DNA of 64,000 nt from Conus ventricosus (GCA_018398815.1 CM031600.1:55670723-55734722); one strand, 5' to 3'; shown: positions 20,903 through 33,050, counted from the first letter of the stretch. Numbers and translations are program-made. Notes: generated by a model not told the origin, from the sequence alone.

Positions 20903-21258
20903 AGGTCAGAGGGTCGAGGCCGGCGGCGCTCGGGTCAAGGCCGGCGGGGTGCGGGTCAACGCCCGGCGGGAGGAGAAGGAGGCGGAGGAAGAGGACCGGA
21001 GAGAGGAGTTGTTGGGGGAAGAGGAGCACTTGTAGTGACGGGCTGGTTAAAGCGAGGGGATGGGGGGGGGGAGGGGGGCATTTTGTCCTGCGCGTTTTGT
21101 CAAAGACAAGAATCGAACTTGTCCATAGCTGCGGAGTAAAGCACGCTGAGCTGCGAACCTGTTTCAGATTATATCTCTCGAAGGTCAGATCCACGTCTGT
21201 GAAGGTCAGACTGCGATGTCCTCCATTATTTCAAAGTGGGTGAGGGGAGGGACGTGCT
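20903..21258 (+). other. likely proximal 3' UTR
   Basis: GC-rich sequence immediately after the receptor stop, including short repeats of the type GGTCAAGGCCGGCGGGGTGC. No polyadenylation signal is obvious nearby, so the UTR length is unknown. Confidence 0.4.
21095..21165 (-). repeat. tRNA-like SINE head (third copy)
   Basis: On the - strand, GCAGCTCAGCGTGC resembles box A and GACAAGTTCGATTCTTGTC (21105-21123) forms a perfect T-arm hairpin with a 7-base TTCGATT loop. The anticodon and acceptor stems are not convincing. Likely a tRNA-derived SINE head or tRNA relic in the receptor 3' region. Confidence 0.45.
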
Positions 21259-21259
21259 A

Positions 21260-22640
21260 TCTACACTTTACAGCTAAGGACGGTGAGAGGTATACTGTCT
21301 TTTTGTTGTTGTCGTCGTCGTTGTTCTTGCAGCTATGAAGGTAGTAGGACTGTGCTGTCCTTTTCCTCCCGCAAAGCTGTGAAGGCGAGACTCGGCTGTC
21401 CTGGACCGAACTGGACAACTGGGGCGAGACAGAAGGCAGTACTGACCTATCTCTGTCATCTCCTCCGCAAGTAGTGAATAATACGACGCGCTTGTCTTTT
21501 ACGGCTCTCTGGCTGGTGAAGCTGTCCTGTACTTCACACAAGAAGCAAAAGACGGAACTGTGCTGCCCTGCAATGTACGTCTGCAGTTAAAGAACTAAGG
21601 CGGCGAATGATTGAGAAAAGTTTGTTCGTCTTTTATACGAGTGAAAGATGACCTGAGCTCTCCTGTGTTTTCTAGGCCTAGATCTATGAGCGAAGGATCA
21701 AGTTTTCGTGCATTTTAGGTTTGTGAATGGCGGACTACCTGTATTTTTACCATCACTGGATGGTGGACTTAAGTACGTCAGAGGATGGAGTTCCTGTATT
21801 TTTACATTAGTGAATAGTGAACTAAGTTACCCGCTATTTTCAGTTTGCGAATGGACTTGCAGTCTTTCGCAGCATCGCTGAACTGTGTAGTAAGCTGTCC
21901 TGTCATTCAAAGTTGTGAACAGACGTCCTGTATTTCACATCAGTGAACGGTGTACTAAGCTGTCCTGTCATTCAAAGTTGTGAACAGACGTCCTGTATTT
22001 CACATCAGTGAACGGTGAACTAAGCTGTCCTGTATTTAAAGTTGTGAACAGACGTCCTGTATTTCACATCAGTGAACGGTGTACTAAGCTGTCCTGTATT
22101 TTAGGTTTGTGAATAATGCACTTCCTGTATTCTACATCAGTGAATGACAGACTTAGCAAACGCGTGTTTCACTAAATTTGTGAATGGTAGATCCTTTGTA
22201 TTTCACTTCAGTGACAAGCGGATTAAGCTGTCTTGTGTTCAGATTTATAAATGACTGACTTCCTTTATTTCACATCAGTGGATGGTGGACCGAGCAAGCA
22301 TGTATTTTCAGCTTTGTTGATGATGGACTTCCTGTATTTCACATCAGTGGATGGTGGACCGGGCAAGCATGTATTTCAGCTTTGTTGATGATGGACTTCC
22401 TGTATTTCACATCAGTGAAAGGTGGACTACTAAGCCAGCCTGTAATTCAAGTTTGTTGATGGTGGACCCCCTGCATTTCACATCAGTGAGGGGTGGACTC
22501 GGCTATCCTGTTCTCTAAGTTAGTGATTTGGTTGACGAACTGTGTTTCGCATCAGTTCATGGGGGACTAAGCTGTGCTGTTTTACGTGCATGGGCGACGA
22601 ACAGCATCCTGCATTTTTAGGTCTGTGACAGACGGACTGA
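21260..22640 (+). repeat. diverged minisatellite, about 65-bp period
   Basis: The phrases CCTGTATTTCACATCAGTGA and ACTAAGCTGTCCTG recur throughout. Copies of CATCAGTGA at 21938, 22003 and 22068 are exactly 65 bases apart and nearly identical; copies outside that core are increasingly diverged. No long open frame. It starts a few hundred bases after the receptor stop and could be transcribed as 3' UTR. Confidence 0.85.
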
Positions 22641-23138
22641 AGTGTTATAGCGCTGGAAATGTACAAAGAATGGCTGAATACGTTGTGTTGACCAGTATTT
22701 TACAGAGGATTGTGTTGTTTTCAACAGAGAATCGCGTCATTTCATTCTGTGTTTCACAGACATGAAAGTCTTAACTGCTCTGCCCCCGTACACAGCTGAA
22801 AATCAAATTTGTATCATCTGTGAGTGCCACTCACTGTCTGCATGTGTCTACACATTGTAAATATCCTATGGTGGTAATCTGTGTTTCGTAATACTGAATT
22901 GGAATCGCCTGTTGGACATGTGTGAAGACCTTTTTTTATACTGGTTCTTCAGTTTCTTTAGTTTCCGACAACTTGAGTAAGCTGTTTAACGTTGTTTTGA
23001 CGGTGATGATAAGTGGACAGCAACGCCGTGTCGTTTCTTTGATCATTGTTGTCTTGTGTTGCCTTTTTATCCCTATTTTGTTCAACTGTCTGGATCAGAC
23101 CGCAATTTGATGATATTGAACTTGGTCCTGTGTTCTCT

Positions 23139-23675
23139 CTGCCTCATCCTCACCAACACCATCTCCCTCCCATCCTCACCAACACCATCTCCCTCCCATC
23201 CTCACCAACACCATCTCCCTCCCATCCTCCCAACACCATCTCCCTCCCATCCTCCCAACACCATCTCCCTCCCATCCTCACCAACACCATCTCCCTCCCA
23301 TCCTCTCCAACACCATCTCCCTCCCGATCCTCACCACACCATCTCCCTCCCATCCTCTCCAACACCATCTCCCTCCCATCCTCTCAACACCATCTCCCTC
23401 CCATCCTCTCCAACACCATCTCCCTCCCATCCTCACCAACACCATCTCCCTCCCATCCTCACCAACACCATCTCCCTCCCATCCTCACCAACACCATCTC
23501 CCTCCCATCCTCACCAACACCATCTCCCTCCCATCCTCACCAACACCATCTCCCTCCCATCCTCTCCAACACCATCTCCCTCCCATCCTCACCAACACCA
23601 TCTCCCTCCCATCCTCACCAACACCATCTCCCTCCCATCCTCTCCAACACCATCTCCCTCCCATCCTCTCCACAC
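23139..23675. repeat. 26-bp minisatellite, about 20 units
   Basis: Units CATCTCCCTCCCATCCTCAC plus CAACAC alternate with variants in which CACCAA is CTCCAA or shortened. As 26 is not a multiple of 3, all three frames of the + strand cycle through the same peptide; the long apparent frames here are not genes. Confidence 0.95.
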
Positions 23676-23724
23676 ACAGGCACGCACAAAGTGAAAACGT
23701 AGGCACAGAAATTGACGTTCGTTT

Positions 23725-23935
23725 TGTTATTGTTGTTGTTGTTCTCCTTCTTCTCTCTTCTGCTTCTGCTTCTTCCCCTTCTTCTTCTTTTTCTTCTTGT
23801 ATTTTTTCCTCCTTCTCCTCCACATCCTCCCCCTCCTCCTCCTATTCCTCCTTCTTCTCCTCCTTCTTCTCCTCCTCCTTCTCCTCCTCCTCTTCCTCCT
23901 TCTCCTCTCCTTCTTCTTCTTCTTTCCTTAAACAA
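23725..23935. repeat. polypyrimidine CTT/CTC tract
   Basis: An almost pure C/T strand of TTCTTC and CTCCTC units about 200 bp long, able in principle to form triplex DNA. Confidence 0.9.
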
Positions 23936-23984
23936 AGGAACAAACGCTTGAGCTTCTTTTACAGCATGAAGGCCGGACTTTGTT

Positions 23985-25020
23985 GCCGAGAGGATGTAGC
24001 TGTAGTGTGGAAACTGCTCGGGTTTTGATGTAGTGTGGGGATAGAGTATCGCGGATCAAGCTAATGCGGGTACGGTAGGGACACGTCGATTCTACAACCT
24101 CCTCTACAGCCGCGAGGGTCTGACCGTACTGTGTTCAGTAGCAACGAACTTTTGGCTACACTGTGTATTGCAACGAGGGTCTAGCTACAGCGTGTGTGTA
24201 CTGAGGGTCTGGTGATAGTGTGTACAGCAAAGCAACCAGGGTCAGAATGAAATCTTAAAAAGCAACGAGAGTCTGGTTGTGTATGGTGAGTGCCTCGCTT
24301 GAGTGTGTGAAACAAAGAGGACCCGGCTATGGGGTGTTTAATGAGGGGGTTGGCTATTGTGTGTATAGAAACGAGGATCTACTTCTGCAGTATGTGATGA
24401 GGATCCGTCTACGGTGTGGATACAATAATGAAGTGTCCGGCTATAGCGAGTATAAAGAGGGTCTGACCGTACTGTGTGTAGAAAAGAGGGTTTAACTATA
24501 ATGCTCATAGCAACGAGGGACTGGCTACAGTGTGTTTATTGAGCGTCTTGACTACAGTGTGTATAGCAATGAGGGTTTGGTGAGTGTTTAGAACAACGAG
24601 AGTCTGGTTATTGTGTGTATCATGTGGGTCGGACTAGAGTGTGTATTATGAAGATTAGAATCTGATTATAGTGTGTGTGGCAACGAGGATCTAGCGATTG
24701 TGTGTATAGCAACGACAATCTAGCGATAGTTTTCAAATATTAGCAAAGAGAGTCTGGCTGTAGTGTGTCTAGCAAGGAAGGTCTAGCTGCAGTAGTTATA
24801 ATGAAGGTCTGGCTACAGTGCATAGCAACGAAGGTCTAGCTATAATGTGTAAAGCGAGGATCTGGCTATGGCGTGTAAGCCATCAAAAGTGTAACTATAC
24901 TGTGAATCAGTATAGTGACGTGGGTCTGGTTTAAGTGTGATTAGCAACAAGGATCTGAGAACAACGTGGGTCTGGTGTTTTTAACACCGAGGGCCACACT
25001 ACAGTGTGTTCAGCAACTCG
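23985..25020 (+). repeat. diverged minisatellite, about 30-bp period
   Basis: The consensus is close to AGCAACGAGGGTCTGGCTAT followed by AGTGTGTAT, repeated about 30 times with many substitutions and indels. No open frame is maintained. Confidence 0.82.
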
Positions 25021-25369
25021 TCTGACAAAAACGTGGAACTGGGCGTCTTGCAGTGAACTCGACGTGATGGGTGGATGATGGTATTGGTGTGTTACAAAAA
25101 GAACCACTTTCTGATGGTTACTGACAGACAGAAAATCATCATGTCGCAGCAGACGAGTTCCAGACTGAGGAACCACGGTGTTTGTGGTTCATGTTGAAGT
25201 GTGGTCATTGAGGGCGGATGCCTAACGGCAGAAACGCGCGACTGGATTCCATATATCGGAAGGCCAGGGAAAACTGGGGTGTAGGGGGGAAGGGGAAGAA
25301 GGGAGAGTACTGAGTACTGTTGAGTACTCAGTACTGAGTGATGTGCTGGTTTCAAACTTACCAGTCTCT

Positions 25370-25905
25370 GAAAATGTTGGATTATGCTGCGCGGATTATG
25401 AAGCGACTGGTTCGTCGAGAACGTTGGGTTGTGTTACGTCATGTTGGAACACGTGACAATGTCGAACATGAGACAATATCGTCGAGAAGCTTGGATGGAT
25501 TCTGGCGTGTGGTTTTTTTGACAATTTGACCAGTGGTCATCGAAAATATTGGACTGTTGTGTGATGTTAGATGCCTTGACAAGATCGTCAGAAATGCTGG
25601 GTTCTGTTGTGTACTGTTGGATGACTTAACAAGATCGTCAAGAGAATATCCTGCTGTATTATGCTTTTTTTTTAATGTGATAGGGACGTCGAGAGTGTTC
25701 GATTCTGTTGTACAGTGCTTGACGACGTGGCATGGTAGTCGACAGTGTTGTATCGTGTTATGTAATATTGATCACATGTCATGGTCGTGGGGAAATGTCG
25801 GATTATGTTGTATTATGTTTGATGTCAAGTCAAGGTCGTGCAGAATGTCTGATTATGCTTTGTTATGTTTTGATGGCATTGAACGTCAGATTATGATGAG
25901 AAAAT
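25370..25905 (+). repeat. diverged minisatellite, about 50-bp period
   Basis: Phrases like TTGGATTATGTTGTGTTATG followed by GACxxxxTCAxxGTCG recur near 25549, 25599, 25650, 25699, 25748, 25798 and 25848. It follows the 30-bp array after about 350 bp of unique sequence. Confidence 0.75.
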
Positions 25906-26324
25906 GGCAGGAAACGAACGGCCATGGCCAGTATTGGATTATCCGATTGGATGGTTGAAACGAACGATGACTAGTGTGTCACTTACGGTGAAATCGGGAC
26001 TTTATTGGTGTATGTCACGGAGGAGGCTGGAACGGCAGTGCAATGTGGTTGGAAGGGGAACTTGCGAGGATTCGACGGTGGGGGCAAACTGTGCGTTAAA
26101 CGACTATGAGTGACCAGCCCTCGTGCTTTGAATCCTTTACTACCTGTCCAGTCTTTATTAATTCGATGGACTGTCGTTTATATCCTAGGCCTACGTTTAA
26201 ATTTTGTTGAGACTGCCGTGAACGCCGTACGTTTAATTATAGGACTCCGGTGTGCATCTTGTGTTTGTTTACCGAGACTTTCGTTTGATCATAATGTGTT
26301 AAGTGTTTCCTAAATTATTATAGT

Positions 26325-26326
26325 CT

Positions 26327-26364
<38 letters not shown>

Positions 26365-26414
26365 CATTGTGATTGTCTTGTATGTCCTATTTTCAATCAT
26401 TGTTGTGAATATAT

Positions 26415-26457
<43 letters not shown>

Positions 26458-26475
26458 TATAATATATATATATAA
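26325..26475. repeat. (GT)n and (AT)n microsatellites
   Basis: A GT run at 26328-26361 and an interrupted TATA run at 26407-26475. Confidence 0.95.
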
Positions 26476-26479
26476 AACA

Positions 26480-26817
26480 AGATAAACGCCCGTTCCAGGC
26501 ACGCCTGCAGCGTTTGATAAGTAAGAGGAGAGACCCAGTAATGTCCACCTGAAATTTGTTTTTTCGTGTATCATCACACAGTTTAAAAGAAAAAGAACTT
26601 ACTCTGTTCGTAGAGAAATGGATATTGTAGGTATTACTCTGTAGGGGAGAAATTTGTATTACAGACATTTTGGAACTAGTGGTATCATGTATAGATGTGA
26701 CAAGATTTGTGCCGCTGGTGAAGCAAGCTATTTGAACGTGGAAGATTTGTCGATTTTATAGGTCCTGTAAGCATTCACTGGATGCTGTAAGATTCCCGTT
26801 TTAAACGATATTTCTTC

Positions 26818-26850
<33 letters not shown>

Positions 26851-28596
26851 GTTTTAAACCCACAACACCTTTCACCATGAGTCAGAATGGTGGAGATTCC
26901 TGTGGCATTTCATTCACATAAAATATCAGCAGATGTTCGTGTCTTCTCCTTTCTGTTCGTGGAATGGTGCCAGACAGAGGCTGGGGGACAGTGGACTGCC
27001 TCACCTTCGCTTGTGCTGGTCGGTGTTAGTGGCGGCGGCGGCGGCTGCAATAGGTGGTGATACGGATCGCGGATACTGTGGAGGTTGTCAGAGTGTCATG
27101 GCTTTTTTTCTTTTCTTTTTTTTTGGCGAATCCTTCTCCTATGTCCTTTCGCTTGGCTCTCCCCCAAAACCCAGCTCCGTGCACTCCCGGGGCTGTTGCA
27201 CTCTGAAAATGTGATGATGTAATTGCTATCATCGGCACTGGCTCTGGCTGCCTTTTTCTTTGCGTTTTATGATGACAATGGGATATTTTTATCTTGTATT
27301 CGAGGTGTTCTTTCCATTGGAGGGTTTTTGCCTTTTCTTCAATGTGTTTATTTAATCTGATGATAAGGTCAAGGAACAATGGCTTAGCGCCTTCAGTATT
27401 ACTTCGTCTAAAAGAAAATGTGCTAGAATCAATTTAGTGGTATAGTTGATTATCTTGACTTTGGTGCTCTGTCTTTGATGTCTTGATTAGTGTCTTTTAT
27501 TTGTTTGTTTGTTTGTGGCGGTTTTTTGTGTGTGTGTGTTTTGTGTTTTGTTGTTTTTGATTGAGGGCTTTGATTTCCGCAGGGTCTGGGTTCCGACTCG
27601 TGATTACTAGCCTATATTACACACTTAGTCTATATATTATACAGGGGTTCACTTCGTGCAGGAGAGGAGGGTCCATTTTTCAAGGTGCCCCTAATGCTGG
27701 CAGGCAGATACACTATCCCTCTCCATCCCTCTCCCCCATCCCTCTATCCCTCTCCCTCCCCTTCGCTCTGCTCCCTCCACCCCACCCCCAAAAGAAAAAA
27801 AAATTATGGGAGGGGGAGATGATCTTGGGAGGGAGGGAAGGAAACTGATGAGCGTAAGTGCGGGTAGAGGGATGGAAGGGGGTGGGGGAGAGGGGGGAAA
27901 TGGGTGACGTTGGGGAATGGTGGTGGAGCCACAGCCTACTTAGTCACACAAGTATATAATATAACCGTCGCCAGTACTATTACGTTTGACCAAGAGGGAG
28001 GAAGGGGGGGGGGGGGGGAGAGGAGGGGGGCGGGGCAGACGAAGTTGACAGTCTGGAGGCCTTGTAACCCCACCCCCTTCCGCCCTCCCTCACCATCCTT
28101 TCCCTATCCGTATTTAATTCTGGTATCCGGTAGCTGTATCTGACGTCAGTAATATTATTAGCTGCCATGATCTCATCCGGTCATGTATGAGCTTACTGCT
28201 GCTGTCAACCGGCATTGGAGAAGACCATTTGTGATGGTTTTCGGCCCATGTTATGGTCTCTCGGCAGTGACGACAAATGCCATCTGGTGGTAAAGGAGGG
28301 TGGGTTTCCCCTATCAGGCTTACCAAACAACACGTTTGGCAGTGTAACAGTGTGGTATGTCGACTGTTAGGGGGACGAGGGGGGAGGGGGTACCCGAAGG
28401 TGGGTGGGTGGGGGGAGGGGGTGAAGATGGTGGGCCCATGCCTATTCATGATGTCTGGCACCGGACTGCCCCAGACGTTGACCGGTACCGGTGGAGCGAC
28501 GATCAAACGGAGTCTGGGAAGTCCGCTGAAGCAGAGTGAAAGGGCTTACTCGTGCTGAACGGTTTATAAGAACCTGAAGAAAACATTCATCAGAGT

Positions 28597-28627
<31 letters not shown>

Positions 28628-29010
28628 GTAAACGTACAGGGGCCTTTCAGTAATTCATCGCTTAGAAATATGAGTCTGTCTTCTGGGTTTATGTATAGTT
28701 TTGCGCAGTAATATTGATTTAAAATGTGCCCCTTTGGGGGGGTGGGGGGGGGGGTACTTAAACTTTTTAGGCTATGATTTCGTCCGTTTCCTGTTCAGTG
28801 ACCAGTTGCCAGTGTGATCAGAGCATGCCATAGAGTAGTCACGACAATGTTTCCATGTGGTCGATCAGTTAGCCGTCTCGGGTTTTGTTTTAAGATATCG
28901 GCCTCTCCTCCCAGCCCATACATTTTTTTTCATAGCACCCTAGAAATCGTGTTTCCACACACACGTTTGTCCCAACACATGTTTACTTCCGTCGTTCGTT
29001 TGTCTGTTGT
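26480..29010. other. non-coding stretch, no gene seen
   Basis: Contains a CT run (26816-26844), G runs at 28006-28018, 28598-28623 and 28736-28753, and otherwise unremarkable sequence. No coding similarity recognised. Confidence 0.5.
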
Positions 29011-29014
29011 CCTG

Positions 29015-29040
29015 CCTGAAGAAGACCAATAAGTCGAAGC
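29015..29040 (+). other. CCTGAAGAAGACC stem-loop motif, copy 1
   Basis: CCTGAAGAAGACCAATAAG then TCGAAGC. The same arrangement, CCTGAAGAAGACC, a short loop, GGTCGAA, is found at 56200-56228 in unrelated surroundings. The inner GAC/GTC (here) and GACC/GGTC (there) pair, and CTGAxGA before and GAA after resemble the conserved core of hammerhead ribozymes found in Penelope-like elements. An extra A and missing helices make activity doubtful. Confidence 0.4.
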
Positions 29041-29782
29041 CTGGTGTTTCAGTGTCGGTTGTGTTCATCTGGCGGATCAGTACTTCAACATTTTCTTGTC
29101 GGTGTATTTGGTCTAGCTGGCGCAAAACAAAGAGTCAATAAAGCTTCCAGTGCACCATGCGCATAAATGAATAAATCGAGCTTCCTGCTGACCGGCGAAT
29201 GGGGGGGAGGAGGGGGGGGGGGGAGGGGGGAGATGGGAGGAAGAAAAGGGGAAGGGGACAGGTAAAAGGAGAGGGGCCTGCGAGTTATGCAACGTCATAT
29301 TATTGAAGAATGTCGAGGGACTTAGTTTGACAGATGTCGGTGGGAGTGAAAAACTCAAGAGTAAGATGCTTAAGTTTTTTGCTTTGTCTCTAAATACTGA
29401 AACATTTACCTTTGTCCATGTATACAGTTGACTCATGCAAGAGCTGGAGGAGGGGGGGGGGTCAGTTTACAGTTTATTATAGTCCAGGCGACCACTAAGG
29501 GCTATTTCAGAGCTCTCAAAGAGCACGAATGAAAGTCCTGGCACCCGCGAAACATTCTCACTCGCACAGCACACGTTATTTCTTTCCACACTCTCCGATT
29601 CATCATTTCCCGATGAACTTCGTTAGATTTGGGCCTGTTTCACGTGTACTAGCAATTACCATATTAGCAGCCGTAACCGTAATTAGTTTGTGTGGATACC
29701 TCCAGTGTTATGGATAGTTATTGATGGTAATGATAATGTCAGTAATTAACATTCACGAGAAGAATTGTGGATGTTGCATTTA

Positions 29783-31615
29783 TATGTCGTCGCCTTGCAT
29801 GTGAGCCGGTTATGTGTTCGTTGATCGATATGTAAAACGACTGGGGAAAGCGAGTCGCGTTTGAAAAGAAATAGCATGCTGTTGTTCTAACCTGTATGTG
29901 TGTGAGCGTGTGTGTGCGCGCGCGCGTGTGTGTGCGTGCGTGTGTTCATGTCGGAGAGAACATTCTCGTGTTTAACAAACTTGACTTATGCCTCTCGATT
30001 TTGAGGACCATAGGCCGCGATGAAACCCCCAACGCACGCATTCTGGCATCCCCCTTAGTCGGCCCACTCTTTCCGGCGGCCTTTCACCTCAGCGCGACCC
30101 CCTGCCCAAGCCTTTTTTGACGACCCCTTTCTGTTTTTCTTTGGGGTTTTTTTTCCCAACCCAACCCCTTTTGGGTTACTTTGGAGTTTAAAAAACAAGT
30201 AGGGCAATTATTGCTTCCATAATGAAAAAATAAATCAGGGCCTAACCCAAGAATGCGCTTACGAAAACGAATCCCTAGCAAAAAATAAAAACACAGAACA
30301 AAAAATCCTTCGTGTCGTAAGCAGCATTCCTTTGGGAGTTTCGAGTGTGCATTATTATTTCACTGGGGGGGAAAAGTTACCCGAATTTTTTGTTTTTATG
30401 TTTGTTGTTCCCTCCCATTCGATTCCTTCATTCTTTTTTAGTTTTGTTATTTTTAGTGCCCGGTTGTCTATTTTTCGTTTCTTTTTTCAGGTTACTTTCC
30501 CGAATCAAAAACCAAATGTAAAGTTTTTGGGGGAGATAGGGGGTGGGGAAAATGGGGAAATCGTGATAAACACTTCTCACTGAAATGAAATTTTGCGCAT
30601 AATTTTGCCCATAAAAAAGGAAAATGACGCAATGAGAAACTGCTTCACAACAACACTTTTGTCATTAAAAAAAAAAAAAAATTTAAACTCACTCTCGGAC
30701 GCGTAGGGGCCTATGGGTTTTTTTCGTGGCTTCTGTAAAAAACAGAAAAAAGAAAAAAAAAAAAAACCGAAGTTTCGTGTTTAGGGGAAAGACACTTTGT
30801 ACTGGGGTAGGCCTCTTAATTTTTTATTTTTAAAAAAATGTCGTTCTCTCCGGTCTTGGCTTTTTTTCCAGGCCCTTTTTACACCGCAGGGGGGAGATGG
30901 GACAAGGGGAAGCAGACCTCGATAAGAACCAACAGTTTTTAAATTTCAGGTAACGTAAATTTAAAAGTAAAAAGAGAGAGATGGAAGCTAGATAACAATC
31001 TCAATTCAGGGTTTGTTCCGTTTGAATCCTTTATCTTTGTACAAAGGGTTTTAACGGGGTCTTAAGGCCAAAAGCGGTTTTTTTTAACTGATAACTTAAA
31101 ATTTTTTTTTAATTTGTTCACTTTCCTGGGCACTATTTTCCTCCAAGCCACTTTTCGGGGTTGTGTGAACGTAGCAGCATGTTAACCCTTTAGCTCGCGT
31201 GCCGACGGGCAAGGGGACCCGTTACGTGTTACTCGTTTTCACCATCGGGGTATTAAAACAGCCGTCCTGTTTTGGAGGATGGTGTTCAAAAAAAGGAGCT
31301 TCAAAGGTTTTTCGAGCGGCGTTGTAAGATTTGGGGTTTTTTTTAAGGTGAAGGTTAGGGTAGGGAGGGGGCGGGGGGAAAAAAGACAACAATATTTTTT
31401 AAATTCCCAACTTCACTTGAAGGGGTGGGAAAGGGGGGGTTGTTTCGTTCCCGATTTTTTACCCTTTTTGTTACTTGGTTTTTACACCAGAAAGGCGGGG
31501 CGTATATGTGTTTTTGGGGTTGTCAAGTCCCAGTTTGGTAAATGTCGTGTTGTTGCACGGCAACAACTAGTCCTGGGGGGGGGTGTCACCGCGGAGGGTT
31601 TCGCTGCCTGACCCA
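29783..31615 (+). repeat. direct duplication, copy 1 (homopolymer-distorted)
   Basis: This segment is collinear with 32401-34340 from TATGTCGTCGCCTTGCATGT onward to the GGAGGGTTTCGCTGC region. It differs from copy 2 by very many changes that nearly all lengthen a base run or replace an isolated base with its neighbour, for example TTTGTGGATTCCAATCC in copy 2 against TTTGGGGTTTTTTTTCCC here. That is not a normal substitution spectrum and looks like unpolished sequence. It carries a copy of the antisense LINE tail seen in copy 2 (about 30010-30290). Confidence 0.85.
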
Positions 31616-32063
31616 AACGCGGTGTTCCATTGTCCCTCGTCCATCGTGATGACGTCGACACCACCCTTCTGGCTGTCGATGGTGCTGTGTTAGTGGGAGA
31701 CGGACGGCGGGCCTTCTTGAGCGGAGGTTGAAACTGTGAAGGGACCTCGGACGGTCTGGCGACTTACGTTGAGTGTTAGTCGTTCTTCTCAGCTCTGTTC
31801 AGAGTGGTTGCATTGATGGTTCTGCTGCGGACTGCTGTCAGCATCAAGTAGCGATCGTCTTGCCCATTGTGATTCTGGCCGCCTGAGCGTGGTCGTTCCT
31901 CGGCTCTTCAGTGTCTTGGTATCGTGGTGAAGGCGTTGAATGACTGAGTGGCTCACTCCAGACGTTTGCACCTCTCTTCCAGAAATGCATCTTGGAGCCA
32001 TCCAGAGCCGGCGCGATCTAGTGTTGACAGTTTTCGTCTTGGAGGCATGGTTATTGCAGCCGA
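31600..32063 (-). pseudogene. Tc1-like (Tc1/mariner) transposase fragment
   Basis: Reverse-strand reading from the Met near 32048 gives MPPRRKLSTLDRAGSGWLQD, then after a frame change GVSHSVIQRLHH (helix-turn-helix DNA-binding region), DDRYLMLTAVRSRTINATTL, and NLRSRRPAVRLPLTQHHR followed by a GTMEHRV-like end, each in a different frame. The order matches the N-terminal half of Tc1-like transposases. The catalytic DDE domain is missing: similarity ends where duplication copy 1 ends. Multiple frame breaks make it a relic. It sits exactly between the two duplicated segments. Confidence 0.78.
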
Positions 32064-32069
32064 TTAGCG

Positions 32070-32400
32070 GTCATTTTATACCCACGCAGGCAAATTGTCA
32101 TTGAAAGTGTTCAACATAGGCAGGCCTTGCACGTGCACTGTGCCGATTTCTCATTCAAACTGCTGTGTAATCTGCGCCTGGCCAAACTTCATGCATTATT
32201 CACGGATTTTGGTGTTTGCTGAGCGATATTCTCGACCGAAAATGCGTCGTCTGAAAGATTATTTCGGTCCTACAGTATGGTGTGTGAGCTGTCAGAATAG
32301 CTCAGAATGAAACCCGCTGCGCTTTGTTTTACGAGCATTCAGACCCATTACTTAGAGTACCCCAAAATCTAAAGCGGCCCTTAACTTTTTGTGACTAGCT
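32070..32400. other. sequence between Tc1 relic and duplication copy 2
   Basis: About 330 bp without recognisable coding content; it may include the 5' end of the Tc1-like element, but I see no terminal inverted repeat pair. Confidence 0.4.
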
Positions 32401-32620
32401 TATGTCGTCGCCTTGCATGTGAGCGGTTATGTGTTTCGTTGATCGATATGTAAAACGACGTGGGAGAAAGCGAGTCGCGTTTTGAAAAGAAATAGCATGC
32501 TGTTGTTCTAACCTGTATGTGTGTGAGCGTGTGTGTGCGCGCGCGCGTGTGTGTGCGTGCGTGTGTTCATGTCGGAGAGAGAGAGAGAGAGAGAGAACAT
32601 TCTGTGTTTAACAACTTGAC

Positions 32621-32840
32621 TTATGCCTCTTGATTCCTTGAGGACCATAGGGCCGCGATGACACTCCTCCAACGCACGCGATTCTGGCAGGTCCTCCTTA
32701 GCTCGGCCCACGTCATTCCGGCGGCCTTCACCTCAGCGTCGACACTCCTGCGCCAAGCCTGTTTTGATCGACCCACTTTCTGCTTTCTTTGTGGATTCCA
32801 ATCCAGAGCCTGCTTGGTTACGTTGGAGTTTAAAAAACAA
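32621..32840 (-). pseudogene. antisense LINE C-terminal tail
   Basis: Reverse translation reads KQKVGRSKQAWRRSVDAEVK, then AAGMTWAELRRTCQNRVRWR and SVIAALWSSRNQEA before a stop. This WRRSV...MTW...RVRWRS pattern is the usual C-terminus of LINE open reading frames in molluscs and other invertebrates. Only the last 70 or so residues remain. A distorted copy occurs in duplication copy 1. Confidence 0.8.
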
Positions 32841-33050
32841 GTAGGGCAATTATTGCTTCCATAATGAATAAATAAATACACGGCCATAACTCCAAACGAA
32901 TGCTGCTTACGACACTGAATCACCTAGCAGAAATAAGAACACAGAACAAACAAGTCCTTCGGTGTCGTAAGCAGCATTCCTTTGGAGTTACGAGTGTGCA
33001 TTATTATTTCATCATGGGAGCAAGAGTTACCCGACTTGTTTGTTATTTAC
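32840..33050. repeat. inverted repeat, arms about 90 bp
   Basis: The right arm (about 32958-33045: GTCGTAAGCAGCATTCCTTT, GGAGTTACGAGTGTGCATTA, then TTTCATCATGGGAGCAA) is the reverse complement, with differences, of the left arm (about 32843-32925). Both arms end in an ACTTGTTTxTTA block. Both strands thus read CRKQHSFGV. It may be two head-to-head copies of the LINE 3' UTR or a foldback element, and it is present in distorted form in copy 1. Confidence 0.7.

Noticed and set aside
23046..23702. Two + strand frames of more than 200 codons with SPTPSPSH-type repeats
   Set aside because: The 26-bp minisatellite cycles through all frames, so each is open by composition only.
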